This document shows positions 7,515 through 8,343 of a stretch of 8,343 bases of DNA, piece by piece. Position numbers and translations under genes: made by a program. Each line of letters starts with the position of its first letter. Position 1 is the stretch's first letter. Origin of the DNA: Bacteroidota bacterium (GTDB taxonomy: Bacteria > Bacteroidota > Ignavibacteria > Ignavibacteriales > Ignavibacteriaceae); the NCBI GenBank assembly GCA_030706105.1, contig JAUZPC010000115.1, positions 1 through 8,343 of the forward strand. The letters run 5' to 3'. The notes under the pieces are model-generated. The model had not been told where the DNA came from. It worked only from the letters and a program-made list of their open reading frames with translations, and ran no database searches.

Positions 7515-7910
7515 ATGAAACGTTTAGCTTATTACACAGTTTGCTTAATAACAGTATTAGCATTAGCAACAACAGTTAACGCAAAAGATAACAGTAAAGT
7601 TAAAAATCTAAAAGCCGGAATTACTTCCAATAACGAGGGACTGAAGAAAAGCTCAATTTATATGGCCGGCAAATATAAAATTAGTGAAGCAACAAGTGAA
7701 TTAACTTCTGAACTTAAAAGTACCGATAATAATAATGTAAAAATCCTTATTGCTTTGTCTTTACTGAGAATAAATGAAAGCAGCTCTATGAATGAAGTAA
7801 GAACAGCAGCCTTAAATGAAAATGATATAAAAACTAAAAGAATGTTGACTGCTATTTATAATGAGTACGTTACAGGAACAGGAAACATGACAGCAAGTAT
7901 AAATTATTAA
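7515..7910 (+). CDS. Small exported HEAT-like helical protein, function unknown
   Basis: This is a 131-aa precursor. Residues 1-23 look like a signal peptide: MKR, a hydrophobic core, then VNA before K24. The mature protein of about 108 residues looks all-helical. Residues 31-62 (NLKAGITSNNEGLKKSSIYMAG and following) and 63-90 resemble a pair of HEAT-type helical repeats, with the pattern of a short helix, an Asn-rich turn, and a Leu/Ala-rich helix. It contains one cysteine, which lies in the signal peptide, and no catalytic motif, so a binding or scaffolding role in the periplasm is the reasonable guess. The start is well supported by GGAG (7505-7508), 6 nt before the ATG. The neighbours are a phosphoesterase gene 149 bp upstream and a secreted GH2-like gene 82 bp downstream. 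I recognise no named gene. Export is likely; the HEAT assignment is tentative. Confidence 0.75.
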   Translation: MKRLAYYTVCLITVLALATTVNAKDNSKVKNLKAGITSNNEGLKKSSIYMAGKYKISEATSELTSELKSTDNNNVKILIALSLLRINESSSMNEVRTAALNENDIKTKRMLTAIYNEYVTGTGNMTASINY

Positions 7911-7922
7911 ATGGTGACAATT

Positions 7923-7938
7923 TTTTACAATTGTTTAC
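7923..7938 (+). repeat. Upstream motif copy 2 (TTTTACAATTGTTTAC)
   Basis: This is the second copy of the 16-bp motif seen at 7414-7429, differing at two positions, here 54 bp upstream of the GH2-like gene. Tandem TTTACA units begin at 7924 and 7934. It also overlaps an inverted repeat, ACAATT (7917-7922) and AATTGT (7929-7934). The copy overlaps the candidate -35 element, so any protein bound here would directly affect transcription. Confidence 0.35.
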
Positions 7939-7952
7939 AAAACTGTGATAAT
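7924..7952 (+). promoter_or_regulatory. Sigma70-like promoter for the GH2-like gene
   Basis: TTTACA (7924-7929, 5 of 6 to TTGACA) is followed after exactly 17 bp by GATAAT (7947-7952, 5 of 6 to TATAAT), with an extended -10 TGT at 7944-7946. Transcription would begin near 7959 and give a leader of about 34 nt. It is a good match by the E. coli consensus; Bacteroidota primary sigma factors can prefer other motifs, so the call is moderate. Confidence 0.45.
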
Positions 7953-7992
7953 CGCTTAGTAAAAAATTAGTATATTAATAAAATTTACGCAA

Positions 7993-8301
7993 ATGAAAAA
8001 CATATATTCTATATTATCCCTTTTACTGATAGCTTTCACTGCCGGAATATATGGACAGGAATTCAAGGCCGTCATGCGGCTCGAAGGACTATGGAAATTT
8101 TCACTTGGCGATAATATGAAGTACGCTACTCAAAGCTATAACGATAAAAATTGGGATCAAATTAAAGTCCCGTCAGCTTGGGAAGACCAGGGCTATAATG
8201 GATATGACGGTTATGCCTGGTACAGAAAACACTTCAAATATTACGGGGACTCAAAAGGAAGAAGTCTGTATCTTCTATATACATTATACGCTGTCTGGTA
8301 A
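7993..8301 (+). CDS. Secreted glycoside hydrolase family 2-type sugar-binding domain protein, truncated by early stop
   Basis: Only 102 codons are open. Residues 1-21 are a signal peptide (MKN, hydrophobic core, IYG before Q22). Residues 28-80 carry the start of a GH2 N-terminal jelly-roll: RLEGLWKFSLGDN, then NWDQIKVPSAWEDQGYNGYDGYAWYRKHF, which is typical of beta-galactosidase/beta-glucuronidase-like proteins. Family members normally continue for hundreds of residues, and even this first domain is usually about 150-180. Homologous character fades after SLYL (91-94), and TAA follows at 8299-8301. The expected acidic and NG-containing strands (DDVDE...NG type) appear in none of the three forward frames to the window end. 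The start lacks a Shine-Dalgarno sequence, but the signal peptide supports it. Either this is a pseudogene or remnant, or the last ~75 bases are a rearrangement or sequence error at a contig edge. The N-terminal family is fairly secure; an intact enzyme is not present here. Confidence 0.72.
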   Translation: MKNIYSILSLLLIAFTAGIYGQEFKAVMRLEGLWKFSLGDNMKYATQSYNDKNWDQIKVPSAWEDQGYNGYDGYAWYRKHFKYYGDSKGRSLYLLYTLYAVW

Positions 8302-8343
8302 AAAGGAGGGAAAGAACCTGAATACCCTATTAATTTCCCATTA
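8302..8343. other. Unassigned tail after the GH2-like stop
   Basis: These 42 bases do not continue the GH2-like domain in any frame. The frame that reads through the region without a stop (8273 onward) gives Lys- and Leu-rich residues with no family resemblance. The stretch includes AAGGAGG (8303-8309), a perfect anti-16S complement, but no ATG, GTG or TTG follows within the window. Confidence 0.4.

Noticed and set aside
7917..7934. ACAATT/AATTGT hairpin after the HEAT-like gene as a terminator
   Set aside because: The six-pair AT-rich stem has no following T-run; it fits better as part of the downstream promoter region.
1..8343. CRISPR array, tRNA/rRNA genes, insertion sequences, toxin-antitoxin or phage modules
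   Set aside because: I saw no regularly spaced repeats, cloverleaf-like or ribosomal sequence, transposase motifs, terminal repeats or paired small genes.

Overview
This is an AT-rich stretch of bacterial chromosome with seven protein-coding genes, no RNA genes and no recognisable mobile element. The mix suggests a member of the Bacteroidota/Chlorobiota/Ignavibacteria assemblage: an exported, full-length tricorn-type peptidase, a secreted glycoside hydrolase family 2-type protein, a small exported HEAT-like protein, low GC, and several starts with little or no Shine-Dalgarno sequence. This is an inference from style and gene content; no taxonomic marker is present.

Layout. (1) Positions 2-931 (+): a MscS-family mechanosensitive channel, open at the left edge. 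(2) Positions 949-980: a strong hairpin that can serve as a shared terminator for two convergent genes. (3) Positions 987-4220 (-): a 1077-residue exported tricorn protease homologue with the full catalytic set (S740, H741, S967, D968, E1025). (4) Positions 4221-4417: a divergent promoter region. (5) Positions 4418-5191 (+): an alpha/beta hydrolase with triad S87/D208/H236. (6) Positions 5353-5964 (+): a YciO-type YrdC/Sua5 protein, preceded by a good sigma70-like promoter with an internal dyad and followed by a long hairpin terminator. (7) Positions 6127-7365 (+): a membrane-anchored YkuE/YaeI-like metallophosphoesterase with altered metal-binding motifs. (8) Positions 7515-7910 (+): a small exported, probably all-helical HEAT-like protein. 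(9) Positions 7993-8301 (+): a signal peptide plus the beginning of a GH2-type sugar-binding domain, which stops prematurely near the right edge.

Genes working together. The five rightmost genes share a strand but are separated by 82-162 bp, with promoter-like or terminator-like elements between several of them, so most are probably transcribed singly. Four products are exported or membrane-bound, but no common pathway is evident. The last two genes share a near-identical 16-bp upstream sequence and could be co-regulated.

I see no convincing undescribed multi-gene system. The observations most worth following are the broken GH2-like gene at the right edge, the non-canonical metal ligands of the phosphoesterase, and the repeated upstream motif.
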